From Limnomonas spitsbergensis (taxonomy: Eukaryota > Chlorophyta > Chlorophyceae > Chlamydomonadales): DNA of 64,000 nt. The stretch covers positions 1,703,501 through 1,767,500 of the forward strand of contig JAYJMM010000092.1 in assembly GCA_037349105.1 (NCBI GenBank), given 5' to 3'. This document shows positions 57,801 through 64,000 of this stretch, in pieces. Positions within the stretch are counted from its first letter, which is position 1. Each line of letters begins with the position of its first letter. The notes below the pieces were generated by a model. That model did not search any database, was not told where the DNA came from, and worked only from the letters and a program-made list of their open reading frames with translations. A program made the position numbers and the translations under genes.

Positions 57801-58151
57801 CTGTTGGGGTGTGGTGGGGGGCGGGGGGGTTTGTGAAGGAGGTGAGGGGCAGGAGGTTTTATGGGCAGGGTTTAGGTTGTTAAGGTGGTGTGAAGGGCAG
57901 GTGGGTCTGCATAAGGGTTCAGGGTGAAAGCTTCGTAAATGAGGCGAGGGGCAGGTGGGTTTTCAGGATTGGATTAACTAAGATATTTTGATTTTACATT
58001 GTCGACCCTAACCCAAACCCCAAAACCCTCGCAGGTGGACTCTGGGACCCAGGCCTTGTTGGACGCCGCTAATGCGCGCATGGCGGCGCGGAAATCGGCG
58101 GACGACAAGGCAAACTCAAATGCGGGCTCGCGTCGGTCCGGCGCCATCTGA
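33783..58151 (+). CDS. Universal-stress-protein-like gene with two UspA-type segments, 13 exons
   Basis: Joined exons: 33783-33897, 34082-34146, 35536-35640, 36283-36382, 50536-50630, 51771-51869, 53159-53232, 53983-54073, 54950-55102, 56255-56362, 56711-56862, 57304-57355, 58035-58151; 1326 nt in frame, 441 aa, all GT-AG. Residues 38-193 fit a UspA order: strand and helix INVLAYVTNSPLCEKALQFA, strand LTLAYCA, strand VKTELFTKGD, helix, strand PDLVIIASKGL, and a later VPLLVYK. Residues 203-325 repeat the order: LKCMLELQPTSRHMLAWMMN, KDLIHLAVC, DDLIDILLVQGPRTKDLSP and APTSVLIWPP. The usual Gly-rich nucleotide loop is degenerate in both halves. Residues 336-441 are Ser/Gly/Ala-rich and probably disordered. 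UspA proteins bind ATP/AMP in stress responses; nucleotide binding here is unproven. The exon chain is firmer than the family call. Confidence 0.68.
34082..34146 (+). CDS. USP-like gene exon B
   Basis: Encodes INVLAYVTNSPLCEKALQFA then K. It fits strand 1 and helix 1 of UspA, where a D.S..S..AL..A pattern is usual; NSPLCEKALQFA takes its place. Acceptor GCCGCAG, donor AAG|GTGCGA. Confidence 0.75.
34990..35465. repeat. CCATGCACC / ACACACACC microsatellite in intron B
   Basis: Imperfect units of ACCATGCACC and GTACACACACC, open in many frames on both strands. Not coding. Confidence 0.93.
35536..35640 (+). CDS. USP-like gene exon C
   Basis: 35 codons, LTLAYCASSLYAHEGMIGVL then DVMAQPLAGLNVKTE: strand 2, helix 2, and the GL.VKTE lead into strand 3 of the UspA fold. 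Acceptor GTCAG, donor GAG|GTACGC. Confidence 0.75.
35641..36282. other. Intron C
   Basis: TTTTAGGGTGTA-type telomere-like repeats (35760-35840). A decayed copy of the exon D acceptor and exon start at 35919-35960 (GTGCAGCTGTTCACAAAGGG then CAACGACCAGGC against GCGCAGCTTTTCACTAAGGG then CGACGACCAGTC). The rest is AT-rich unique sequence. Confidence 0.8.
36283..36382 (+). CDS. USP-like gene exon D
   Basis: Encodes LFTKGDDQSLSEAMQEYVAL then TRPDLVIIASKGL. GD....AM.EYV followed by PDLVI.(A/G)S(K/R)GL is the best UspA match in the gene. Donor CTTT|GTGAGT; one base joins GT of exon E to make Cys. Confidence 0.82.
36358..36985 (+). repeat. About 105-130-bp repeats copying the exon D donor edge
   Basis: GGACCTCGTCATCATTGCAT then C(T/C)AAGGGGCTCTGTGAGTGC recurs at about 36480, 36586, 36698, 36823 and 36950 with GGTGGGGCATGCCAGGGACT and telomere-like filler. 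These are five copies of the last 35 exon bases and the donor. Confidence 0.95.
36986..37334. other. Intron D, unique stretch
   Basis: AT-rich sequence with further remnants of the exon D edge unit (GCATCGGAGGGACTGCATGA near 37105). No coding signal. Confidence 0.5.
37335..38495. repeat. 23-bp minisatellite, about 50 copies
   Basis: Unit ACGTATTTCTTGCTTACCCC then TAA, with TTAACCCTAAA and AAGTGTTTC variants. It runs into the 31-bp array through shared TATTTC..GCTTACCCC and CCTAA sequence, so the two arrays look related. Confidence 0.96.
38490..50520. repeat. 12-kb minisatellite of 31- and 29-bp units, about 390 copies
   Basis: The main unit is CCGCTGTATTTCCCAGCTTA then CCCCCCTAAGC (31 bp). 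A 29-bp variant reads AACCCTGAGC in place of ACCCCCCTAAGC. The two alternate in long blocks, and rare variants (CAGCATAACCC, CCCGTAAG, GCCCATTGT) recur at spacings of about 1.1, 1.34 and 2.4 kb, showing higher-order duplication. The unit carries TATTTCCCAG and resembles the pyrimidine tract and acceptor of exon E (CCGCTGTTTTTTTCCGCTGC then TTAG) that ends the array. Confidence 0.97.
50536..50630 (+). CDS. USP-like gene exon E
   Basis: After the shared Cys it encodes NDEPVVIMPGKTKPATGQKG then IKPARSATGMK, a basic linker inside the first UspA-like half. Acceptor TGCTTAG directly follows the 12-kb array; donor AAG|GTACGG. Non-repetitive and open, but not conserved enough for a family call by itself. 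Confidence 0.65.
50621..50815 (+). repeat. Repeats copying the exon E donor edge
   Basis: GGGGATGAAGGTACGGGGTG then TGGATA(T/A)AAG is repeated about six times with GAATAGGGTGCGG variants. The first unit spans the real exon end and donor at 50630/50631. Confidence 0.94.
50816..51770. other. Intron E, remaining part
   Basis: Mostly unique. One more decayed exon E edge copy lies at 50924-50950 (GGGATGAAGGTACAAGGTGT). A small duplicated stretch with GGGAACTAAAACAGCACCTG lies at 51510-51600. Confidence 0.6.
51771..51869 (+). CDS. USP-like gene exon F
   Basis: 33 codons, VVALLFPGDLPSVPQICQAL then RSVPLLVYKINTR. VPLLVYK is where a closing UspA strand (VP.LVV) would be. The acceptor AAAG is less usual; the ATAG four bases upstream breaks the frame. 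Donor CGG|GTAAGA. Confidence 0.68.
51870..52680. other. Intron F, first part
   Basis: Unique sequence plus an inverted copy of repeat family B at 52350-52432. No exon seen. Confidence 0.5.
52350..52432 (-). repeat. Dispersed repeat family B, inverted copy
   Basis: Read on the - strand: CCCAGGCGGCACTGTTTCCT then TAACTCTCGCGCCTCCCACA and GGGCGCAGCTTTC. Same order as 7074-7150 and 14941-15015. Confidence 0.65.
52680..53158 (+). repeat. About 180-bp repeats copying the exon G acceptor edge
   Basis: Three units with GCAGGGTT.A.TGTGTCAGCTCTT, TTGACC and CCTCTTG. The exon G junction (CCCTCTTGCCAGCAGGGTGG then ACTGTTCGCAACGAATGACC) is partly repeated at about 52836 (GGTTGGGCGTTTTGCAACCA then ATGGCCC) and 53025 (GTCTAGGCATTTTGCAGGCG). 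Confidence 0.75.
53159..53232 (+). CDS. USP-like gene exon G
   Basis: Encodes GGLFATNDPSVTPLKCMLEL then QPTS. It leads into the second UspA-like half (LKCMLELQPTS as strand 1). Acceptor GCCAGCAG, donor CAG|GTGCGT. Confidence 0.68.
53246..53345. repeat. ATGACTCAGCTACC repeats in intron G
   Basis: Five units of about 20 bp (TTTTATGACTCAGCTACCTG). The reverse complement, GTAGCTGAGT, links to the GTAGCTGAA repeats in SCYL2 introns. Confidence 0.75.
53331..53450 (+). repeat. Dispersed repeat family A, copy 2
   Basis: CACTCCGGCCTCTGGCCAGG, GCCAGCCATGCTGCTTTGGC and CACCAGTCGCTGGCCAGTCC in the same order as 11261-11380. Confidence 0.75.
53630..53982 (+). repeat. About 111-bp array with three copies of the exon H acceptor and exon start
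   Basis: Exon-H-like starts at 53650, 53761 and 53871 precede the real one at 53983. Each has TTCTCCGGCAG, then GCAT(A/G)TGTTGGCCTGGATG and ATGAACCTGGCGAA, then TCACCGTTTCCC and C-rich filler instead of the rest of the exon. None has a donor. Confidence 0.96.
53983..54073 (+). CDS. USP-like gene exon H
   Basis: With the bases of exon G it encodes RHMLAWMMNLANHEKDLIHL then AVCKAYEGNGM. Fits helix 1 and strand 2 of UspA (AL.WA..LA....DLIHL.....). It is the last of four acceptor copies and the only one ending in a donor (ATG|GTGAGA). Confidence 0.82.
54095..54430. repeat. 23-bp minisatellite, about 14 copies
   Basis: Unit ACCCACATACACCCGTACCA then TAG, with CCTGTACC alternation every other unit, suggesting a 46-bp higher unit. 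Confidence 0.96.
54431..54940. repeat. Degenerate about 27-bp repeat before exon I
   Basis: Units of ACCCTCATATGCTCGTGCCA then TAAA, running to the exon I acceptor. The older, diverged end of the intron H array. Confidence 0.88.
54950..55102 (+). CDS. USP-like gene exon I
   Basis: 51 codons, VNTTASRLMTSFSVQTNVNK, FKTVKKLFKESAEKALPQSV, FDDLIDILLVQ. The lysine-rich helix and DDLIDILLV strand fit strands 3-4 of a UspA half. Acceptor CTGCAG, donor CAG|GTGTGC. Confidence 0.8.
55103..55555 (+). repeat. 47-bp array copying the exon I donor edge
   Basis: Nine to ten units of GGTATGCATGGCATGGGGAG, GAGCTGCATGGCTGCAGATG then TGCATCG. The segment CTGCAGATGTGCATCGGGTA corresponds to the real junction GGTGCAGGTGTGCAATGGGTA. 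Two units have lost one G. Confidence 0.93.
55690..56254 (+). repeat. About 45-bp repeats copying the exon J acceptor edge
   Basis: Units with AAATTCACACTTCTG.CC, TCC.CCGCA and AGGACCTC. The copy at 55752-55795 keeps CGCAGGGGCCTCGTACTAAG then GACCTCAGTCCCCA, close to the exon J start (ACAGGGGCCTCGAACAAAGG then ACCTCAGTCCTCA). Confidence 0.9.
56255..56362 (+). CDS. USP-like gene exon J
   Basis: 36 codons, GPRTKDLSPHVVDLICNAPT then SVLIWPPDVDDKALGQ. DLS..V.DLI..AP.SVLI.PP is the closing helix and strand of a UspA fold; GPRTKD stands where the Gly-rich nucleotide loop would be. Acceptor TTTACAG, donor CAG|GTGGGG. Confidence 0.83.
56407..56480 (+). repeat. Copy of the exon J end and donor
   Basis: CAATGCTCCTACGTTGGTCC then TGATCTGGCCGCCAGACGTT and GGGACAGGTGGGG duplicates the last about 70 bases of exon J with its donor, now with an in-frame stop (GACTAGG). 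Confidence 0.93.
56711..56862 (+). CDS. USP-like gene exon K
   Basis: Encodes VAKPKDEEPDPTSISGVLAR, SRSISVDGGSVLAGTKSQGP, SGRSSADASR. Ser/Gly-rich, likely disordered; RSRSIS could be a basophilic kinase site. Acceptor GTGTAG, donor CAG|GTGGGT. Confidence 0.78.
56900..56960 (+). repeat. Copy of exon K interior in intron K
   Basis: AAGTGTGGGCGGTGGCTGTT then TGCTGGCGGCGTCCAAGAG resembles exon K 56785-56825 (AGTGTGGACGGCGGCAGTGT then GCTGGCAGGCACCAAGAG). Confidence 0.8.
57051..57113. repeat. Perfect 25-bp inverted repeat
   Basis: Arms 57051-57075 and 57089-57113 are exact reverse complements (AAAAGTGGGAAAGGTGGGGC then GAGAA), spacer 13 bases. In intron K; no element ends or target duplication seen. 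Confidence 0.95.
57304..57355 (+). CDS. USP-like gene exon L
   Basis: With two bases of exon K it encodes RTSQTSGYRYGCGGGEGQ. Short and Gly-rich; accepted because phase, acceptor (TGAACAG) and donor (CAG|GTGGGT) fit. A copy of its acceptor edge (CAACTGAGCAGGACGACT) lies at about 57209. Confidence 0.65.
57331..57960 (+). repeat. About 50-bp array copying the exon L donor edge
   Basis: About eleven units of GGCGGAGGCGAGGGGCAGGT then GGGTTGAGGGTTAAGGGTTT, decaying with distance from the exon. The first unit is the real exon end and donor at 57355/57356. Confidence 0.95.
58035..58151 (+). CDS. USP-like gene exon M (last)
   Basis: 38 codons plus TGA: VDSGTQALLDAANARMAARK then SADDKANSNAGSRRSGAI. 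An Ala-rich amphipathic helix followed by a basic tail. Acceptor CTCGCAG, phase 0 from exon L. Confidence 0.8.
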   Translation: MDSGTQALLDAANARMAARKSADDKANSNAGSRRSGAI

Positions 58152-58421
58152 TACTGAACCGATTGCAATGTGGTCTTGAGCTAGGTTCCCGTTTTTTTCC
58201 TTCGGTTTTATCATGTTGTACTGTGTACCGGTAGAGGATTTTCCATTCATTTCCAAAGCGAGCCCGTGGTCAGGTTACCTGCTCACACTCGTGCTCGTTG
58301 CGATGGGAACAAGGGTTTGCTACGGTTTGCTACTCTTGCTGATCTTCGGGCAGCCGTCAATGTTCGGTCGGTCACTCTGGAGGGTCGAAAAACTGAATAT
58401 CTGTGCAGAAATCTGGAAATT

Positions 58422-58426
58422 TGTAA
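58422..58426 (+). promoter_or_regulatory. Candidate polyadenylation signal (TGTAA) of the USP-like gene
   Basis: TGTAA about 270 bases after the stop, before the 3' minisatellite. Weak evidence only. Confidence 0.25.
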
Positions 58427-58519
58427 TACCGATGTTTGCCATATTCAAGACGTATAATACGGGACCCCCTGGTAACACGATATGGAAATGTGGAATTCTG
58501 GACGTGCCGCACCGGTATG

Positions 58520-59715
58520 AAAGTGGTGCAGCAGGCAGGCAGCGCACTAGGGAGGGCAGGGGGCGGTGGTGCAGCAGGCACTAGGGAGGTTCGGAGGGAA
58601 GGGGGCGATGGTGCAGCAGGCAGGCAGCGCACCAGGGAGGGAAGGGGGCGGTGGCGCAGCAGACAAGCAGCGCACTAGGGAGGGAAGGGGGCGGTGGTGC
58701 AGCAGGCAGGCAGCGCACTAGGGAGGTTCGGAGGGAAGGGGGGGGGGGGTGCAGCAGACAGGCAGCGCACTAGGGAGGGAAGGGGGCGGTGGTGCAGCAG
58801 GCAGGCAGCGCACTAGGGAGGTTCAGAGGGAAGGGGGGGGGGTGCAGCAGACAGGCAGCGCACTAGGGAGGTTCGGAGGGAAGGGGGGGGGGTGCAGCAG
58901 ACAGGCAGCGCACTAGGGAGAGAAGGGGGCGGTGGTGCAGCAGGCAGGCAGCGCACTAGGGAGGGAAGGGGGCGGTGGTGCAGCAGGCAGGTAGCGCACT
59001 AGGGAGGGAAGGGGGCGGGGTTGCAGCTGGCAGGCAGTGCACTAGGGAGGGAAGGGGGCGGTGGCGCAGCAGACAAGCAGCGCACTAGGGAGGGAAGGGG
59101 GCGGTGGTGCAGCAGGCAGGCAGCGCACTAGGGAGGGAAGGGGGCGGTGGTGCAGCAGGCAGGCAGCGCACTAGGGAGGTTCAGAGGGAAGGGGGGGGGG
59201 GGTGCAGCAGACAGGCAGCGCACTACGGAGGGAAGGGGGCGGTGGTGCAGCAGGCAGGCAGCGCACTAGGGAGGTTCGGAGGGAAGGGGGGGGGGGTGCA
59301 GCAGGCAGGCAGCGCACTAGGGAGGGAAGGGGGCGGTGGTGCAGCAGGCAGGCAGCGCACTAGGGAGGTTCGGAGGGAAGGGGGCGGTGGTGCAGCAGGC
59401 AGGCAGCGCACCAGGGAGGGAAGGGGGCATTGGTGCAGCAGGCAGGCAGCGCACTAGGGAGGTTCGGAGGGAGGGGGGGGGGTGCAGCAGGCAGGCAGCG
59501 CACTAGGGAGGGAAGGGGGCGGTGGTGCAGTAGGCAGGCTGCCCACTAGGGAGGGAAGGGGGCGGTGGTGCAACAGGCAGGCAGCGCACTAGGGAGGGAA
59601 GGGGTCGGTGGTGAAGCAGGCAGGTAGCGCACTAGGGAGGGGGGGGGGCGGTGTTGCAGCAGGCAGGCAGCGCACTAGGGAGGGAAGGGGGCGGTGGTGC
59701 AGCAGGCAGGCAGTG
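58520..59715. repeat. G-rich 40-bp-class minisatellite downstream of the USP-like gene
   Basis: About 28 units of GTGCAGCAGGCAGGCAGCGC then ACTAGGGAGGGAAGGGGGCG. An alternate unit has an added GTTCGGAGGGAAGGGGGG. Not coding; the open frames are repeat read-through. Confidence 0.95.
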
Positions 59716-59949
59716 TTGCTTCTTCATGTTTGGAACAGGAATTGGCACAGGTCCATCGCCATGGTGTCCACCGCTATTGTAGCCCAGTGGTTCCGCCTAA
59801 AATGAACCAGTGTCGCGTTGTGAGCGTTTCGGCTATCTCAGGCCAGTGTGAAAATAGTGGATACTTTTTATTGCATGGCGATCACAAAATACAGCTTGGG
59901 GGTGCAAAGTATCATGTAAAATAATGGGCAGTCTACGATTGGATTTCTA

Positions 59950-60060
59950 GTCTCTACAAACCTAATTTCACACTTTCGTTAATCTCAACAAACCCTCTTT
60001 CACACTTTCGATAGTCTCCACAAACCTTATTTCACACTTTCGCTAGTCTCTACAGAAACA
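59950..60060 (-). repeat. Inverted relative of the 33-bp repeat at 20848
   Basis: Three units of TTTCACACTTTCG.TA.TCT and C.ACAAACC, the reverse complement of the repeat in SCYL2 intron 11. Confidence 0.85.
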
Positions 60061-60577
60061 GCGTATAACCCCTGGTACCGGTATAACCATCAAGTCCTTC
60101 ATGGCTCCGGAGTATCTTGGATGGCACCTCCGCACCGCCATCGGGGACCTCGCTGCCATGCCAATATGCCATGCATCCCGCCCATGTGCATGAGCCTCGC
60201 TGGCTAAGCTGCTCCGTTGTCGCGGTGAGTAAGTGATTTAAGAAATTGGTGACCCAAGCAAAAATATACAAGACACAAGAGTTAAGTCCAGTCAAAAGGC
60301 GCGGTCACACGTCGTGACTCCGTCACTTGCTGCAATTTCTCTAGGCGCTGCTGATCATACCCTCCGGCATCATGATTCTATCATACCGGGGGCGGGTTCA
60401 CAGGCCAGACATTTATCTCCACAGCTTTTCAATTAATTCTTACCATATTCCCCAGCTCAAAAGGCTACGCGAGGGTACCCAACTGCCCGGTTTTTACAGC
60501 ATGTGGGCATCAGACCGTCTCCGCCTCTCTGGTCAAGGACCTAACACCTCTGGCAGCACCTGTCTGAGCGGCTTCTC

Positions 60578-61110
60578 ATGCCTGCATGCCTGTTACGCGC
60601 TATGCAAGCGCTTTACAAAGGTACAGTCCACACGCTCATAGACGGCCATAAAAGCACTGGCCCTGTGCATTGCACCCGAGGTATCAAGCAGGGCTGCCCA
60701 CTCAGCCCCCTCCTCTTCAGCCTCTATATCAGCGATCTGCCGGACAAGATAGCAGCCCCGTGCCTGGCAGAGGGCATTTTGCTGGGGGCGGGGCGAAGAC
60801 TCAGGTGCCTCTTATATGCTGATGATCTCTCCCTGTTAGCCAGCAGACTGGCAGGGCTGCAACACATGCTAGATGTCCTGCATGAATATGCGGCGGTCAG
60901 ACAGCTCCAGGTGAACGTCAGCAAGACAGAGATATTGGAGTTTGGCAGCCGCTTAGCAGCGCAGCGCCGGCAATCAGCCCACCCTTGCGTGTACGGCCCC
61001 GATAGGATAGCTCTGAAGCGTGCCCAAGAATTCAAGTTCTTGGGCATAATCCAGCACCAGAGCGGCAGCATGAGGAAGGCCATGCAAGGAAGAGAGGGGC
61101 CGCGTTGCAC
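60578..61110 (+). pseudogene. LINE reverse transcriptase fragment
   Basis: The frame from 60578 encodes MPACLLRAMQALYKGTVHTL, then TRGIKQGCPLSPLLFSLYIS, LRCLLYADDLSLLAS and LQVNVSKTEILEFGS. These are RT blocks 4-6: the QGCPLSP turn and the catalytic YADD box are intact. N-terminal RT blocks are missing. The frame runs to 61156, but family-like residues end near 61095 where the next frame takes over. Confidence 0.92.
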
Positions 61111-62040
61111 CGTGTCCGCCGCATGGCCGCCAAGGTGCGCCTCAGGCATCATCTAACTACACGCATCTGGTTGGCGTCTGTCCATGCAGCGCCTGCGGCC
61201 AACTACGGTGATGTGGTGTGGGCCACCGATCACCTCAGGCCGCGGCATTGCCTCAAGAGCAAGATGCAGTCCAGCTTCCTCCAGCATCTGCGCCATGCTG
61301 CAGGGCTACCTCCGTCCGCTTCCAGTTGGGGGGTCATGAGGGAGCTGCAGATCCAGCCGTTACAGCGAATTTGGTGGCAGCATGTGCTTCGCATCTACAA
61401 CACCGCGGTCGCACCAGCAGCACAGCAAGACAGCCCACTCATGGCTGCAGCCATGGCGGCCGACATGGAAAATGCTGTCAGACAGGGCACCGGAGGGTGC
61501 AATTGGTGCAGGGAATTGCTAGGTGCTTTGGAGGAGCCGGAGTTGGGATCAGGCGGCCCCAAACTGCTTCAGACATCGAATGACCTACAGCCGCTACCTG
61601 TCCCAGAGGTGCTGGCGCTGGTTGATGCAGCATACGAGCAGGCGCAGCTGGATGCAGCTGGCAGAGGGGAACCCAGAGATCCTGCCACTGAACACAGGTC
61701 TACAGCGGCCTACCGCACCTGGCTTCAGTCTACGGCTGGCGCAGGCCAGGGGCCGCACCAGTCGAAGGGAGTGTGCACGAACTTAAGGCTGCGGCTCGGC
61801 GCCGTCAGCACAGCTGACACTCTAGGACGGCGCAGCGGTCAGCAGCGTGACGGACGGTGCTGCCAACGGTGTTGGGCAAGGGGAGATGGCAAGCATGTGG
61901 AGGATGCGCTGCATGTCTGCTTCCAGTGCCCTAGCTTGAAGGAGAGGCTTAGGGAGAGAGGTTGGACTGGCCCCCCGGAAGGTGCCACAGACTTTCAACA
62001 GTTGTACCAGGGCAGGCATGGATGGGAGGCTCTGACTTGA
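61090..62040 (+). pseudogene. LINE C-terminal region with zinc knuckle
   Basis: The frame from about 61090 (first ATG 61105) to the stop at 62038-62040 has LHRVRRMAAKVRLRHHLTTR early and, near the end, CCQRCWARGDGKHVEDALHV then CFQCPSLKERL, a C-x2-C...H...C knuckle typical of LINE C termini. It continues the RT frame after a shift of one base class. Long and intact by itself, so the element may be fairly young. Confidence 0.88.
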
Positions 62041-62224
62041 GGACGCCGTTCGCTTTGTTGAGGCCTAGTTTTGTTGTTTCTCTTTGCCTTCTTGGCCGGG
62101 GAATAGGCTTGAGAGGGGCAAGGTTTACTCCAGCTGCCTTTTCCTTTGTGGGGGGAGGGGTAGTTCTTTACTTTGTTTTCTTCTCCTTCTTTCCCTCTTA
62201 AGTTTATTTTCTTCCAACGAGACA

Positions 62225-62327
62225 GTTGGGCGCCCACGCGGCCAAGCCTTTTTGAGCAGGGCCCATAGGTGTAATGTCATTGACCTCTGGGCCCTGCTCG
62301 AAAGGCTAGGCCGCGTGGGCGCCCAAC
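62225..62327 (+). repeat. Strong hairpin at the LINE 3' end
   Basis: Arms 62225-62270 and 62283-62327 (GTTGGGCGCCCACGCGGCC and its complement GGCCGCGTGGGCGCCCAAC at the base) pair over about 45 bp with a few mismatches, loop GTAATGTCATTG. It probably forms the RNA 3' structure recognised by the LINE reverse transcriptase. Confidence 0.92.
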
Positions 62328-62340
62328 TAATTGGAAACAA

Positions 62341-64000
62341 ACAGACTCTCAGGTGACCTTGACCGACCAAGTGAGGATGATGACACTTCACCATGCCACT
62401 ATGGCGTGGCCTACTTTTGTGAGCGTGTTACTTGTGCACTTCAATGTTCTGAAAGCACGGAACTTGATGTGAAGGAATTATAAAGTATACACTTTTTTTT
62501 GGTTTGTTTTCCTCGTGCACCACCGATACCGGTACACAGAAGTTTTGTTTTTGTTTTGCTTTTCAAACCCAAATGTCAGCTGGTTGGTACCCGAGTGCTG
62601 TCTTTAGCAACATAAAGGGATCTATACCAGCCCGTTATTTGTCCGTCCGTCCGTGCGTGCGTGTGTTCCAACGAATCGTCGATTACTCACCCGTCTCTTG
62701 ACGCTTGAGCATGTTTGGCATGTCGAAAGCTATAACTCGTGACACTACGGTACGCTTTCTGATGGTGTTTTTGCAAGCTTGACGTCCGAAATCGAATTTC
62801 GGTCGGGACAAGCTTACGACCATGGCTGGGAGTCGCTCGCAGGAAAAGCAACGATTCCTACATTTGATAATGTAGGCACCAGAAATTGAGAATCTTCTAT
62901 GCACAGGCATTTCCCAGTGCGTTCCACCTTGGTCGATACCAGACAGTGCGCCCCGTACGTGTCGCTCGGTCACACTAAAGTGTCATCCTGGTCTGGGCGC
63001 ACATCCCGTCTCAAAAGGACATATTTGACCTACAAAAAGCTGTAACATCGTGGAACTTTGATTTTATATTCCGCTTTACAAATTTGTCAACAGCCAAGGT
63101 CAAGAATCTTATTCCATGTGGGCCTATGGGGCTCCGGGCCTCGCTTGCTTGAGGCTCGTTCGGAAATCAAGTCATGATCCATCCATTTGCGAAACTGTGC
63201 GCCCTGCACTATGCAGCAGTCCCACCTGGTCCCACTTTCACAGACGTCAGTCAGTATGCGTGACCTTTACCGGGTAGTCTAGTACAGGTACGTGAAGGTC
63301 ACGCTAAAAGTGCATGGCCATGCGGTATTGGCCATGTTCATTTCAGTGTGCGCAACCGTTATACTACGATTTGTAGGGTGCTGGGCAGGCACCACTAGGC
63401 CCATGAAGACGACAACATGGCTGGCCTCCAGCTGGCCAGCATTTGAGCTGAAACCTCACACAAAATCCTGAGCAAACAGTGGACACGCACCGATTCATTC
63501 ATGCATGTCTTCACAAGTAGGAAGCTTTCAATGCATGGGATCACTCATCACTGGCAATCCTTTCAATCATGCTGCCCCTGGTACTTGCTTCACCATACCT
63601 CCCTTAATGTGCTGTGCATGGGCGCATGCCCAGCCGTCACAAAACATACTATGACACTAAGGAGGTCCCGCCAGGTGACCCTTTCGTAAAGTACTGGTAC
63701 CGACCGTGGGGTGGGCCGGCTAGAGTGGTAGACCACTGGGCCGATGGGCTACAAGGCTTGATCGGCCCATGGCCACAGGCGTGACGCAGTTGAACTATTG
63801 AAGGGAGGTTGCATGCATAGGAACCTCCCTTCAATCTTGCTAGCAGCACAGCCAGCTTGTTTATGGTGTGCCGGCTTTAAGGAGCGGGCAGAGGCACGGG
63901 GCTAAAGAAGCTCGACTGTCATGTCTTCGGGCAAAGGTCGAGATGTACACCGAATCTAAGGAGACGTTTCCGTTGCTGATATTGATATTCAGCGGTTATG
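62341..64000. other. Right end, no gene recognised
   Basis: Unique sequence with a short CCGTCCGTGCGTGCGTGTG microsatellite near 62643-62667. Small open frames on both strands have no family match. Confidence 0.5.
63798..63834. repeat. Perfect 13-bp inverted repeat
   Basis: TTGAAGGGAGGTT (63798-63810) and AACCTCCCTTCAA (63822-63834), 11-base loop GCATGCATAGG. It could be a terminator-like or small foldback structure; no neighbouring gene to tie it to. Confidence 0.8.

Larger units (their letters stand above)
60520..62340 (+). mobile_element. 5'-truncated non-LTR retrotransposon (LINE)
   Basis: Holds the second half of a LINE reverse transcriptase, a C-terminal region with a Cys/His knuckle, a 3' UTR and a terminal hairpin. 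The left edge is set where the RT-like sequence begins (a remnant near 60530 reads DLTPLWQHLSERL across a frame break). At least two frameshifts (about 60550 and 61095) show decay. No endonuclease domain is present. The 3' end lacks a clear poly(A) tail, and no target-site duplication was identified. Confidence 0.88.

Overview
The window is nuclear DNA of a eukaryote, most likely a green alga (chlorophyte; Chlamydomonadales is a guess). The grounds are a plant-type SCY1-like kinase gene, a tandem universal-stress-protein-like gene, GC-rich short exons with GT-AG introns, CCCTAAA-type (plant telomere-like) heptads scattered through introns, TGTAA near gene ends, and a LINE. There are no bacterial operons, rRNA or CRISPR arrays. 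Most of the sequence is intronic tandem repeat, and most long open frames are read-through of repeats, not genes.

Layout. (1) 1-4257: a 45-bp minisatellite of about 92 copies that runs straight into what looks like the last exon of an unidentified upstream gene. (2) 6066-31463, + strand: a 21-exon SCYL2-like gene (pseudokinase, HEAT-like region, Gln/Met/Gly-rich tail). I assembled it by hand from splice sites; all 20 junctions keep frame and give 1127 aa. (3) 31464-33782: intergenic sequence with degenerate repeats and a LINE-tail relic. (4) 33783-58151, + strand: a 13-exon gene of 441 aa whose segments fit two consecutive UspA-like folds. One intron is 14.2 kb and is almost entirely two minisatellites. 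(5) 58152-60500: a G-rich 40-bp-class minisatellite. (6) About 60520-62340: a 5'-truncated, frameshifted non-LTR retrotransposon ending in a strong hairpin. (7) 62341-64000: nothing recognised apart from a small hairpin.

The main observation: in most introns of both genes the tandem repeat unit is a copy of the neighbouring exon edge together with its splice site. Some arrays copy a 3' acceptor plus the first bases of the exon; others copy the last exon bases plus the 5' donor. Examples are a 130-bp array with 13 acceptor-plus-exon copies before SCYL2 exon 11, 47-bp and 50-bp donor arrays in the USP gene, and the 45-bp array at 1-4142. Copies of SCYL2 exon 6 also occur two introns upstream. 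This looks like a genome-wide process in which splice junctions seed tandem arrays and inflate introns.

SCYL2 family proteins act in clathrin-dependent membrane traffic, and UspA-fold proteins bind nucleotides in stress responses. I see no functional link between the two genes beyond being neighbours on the same strand with the same intron behaviour. No search or alignment program was used; family assignments rest on remembered family patterns, and splice models need RNA evidence.
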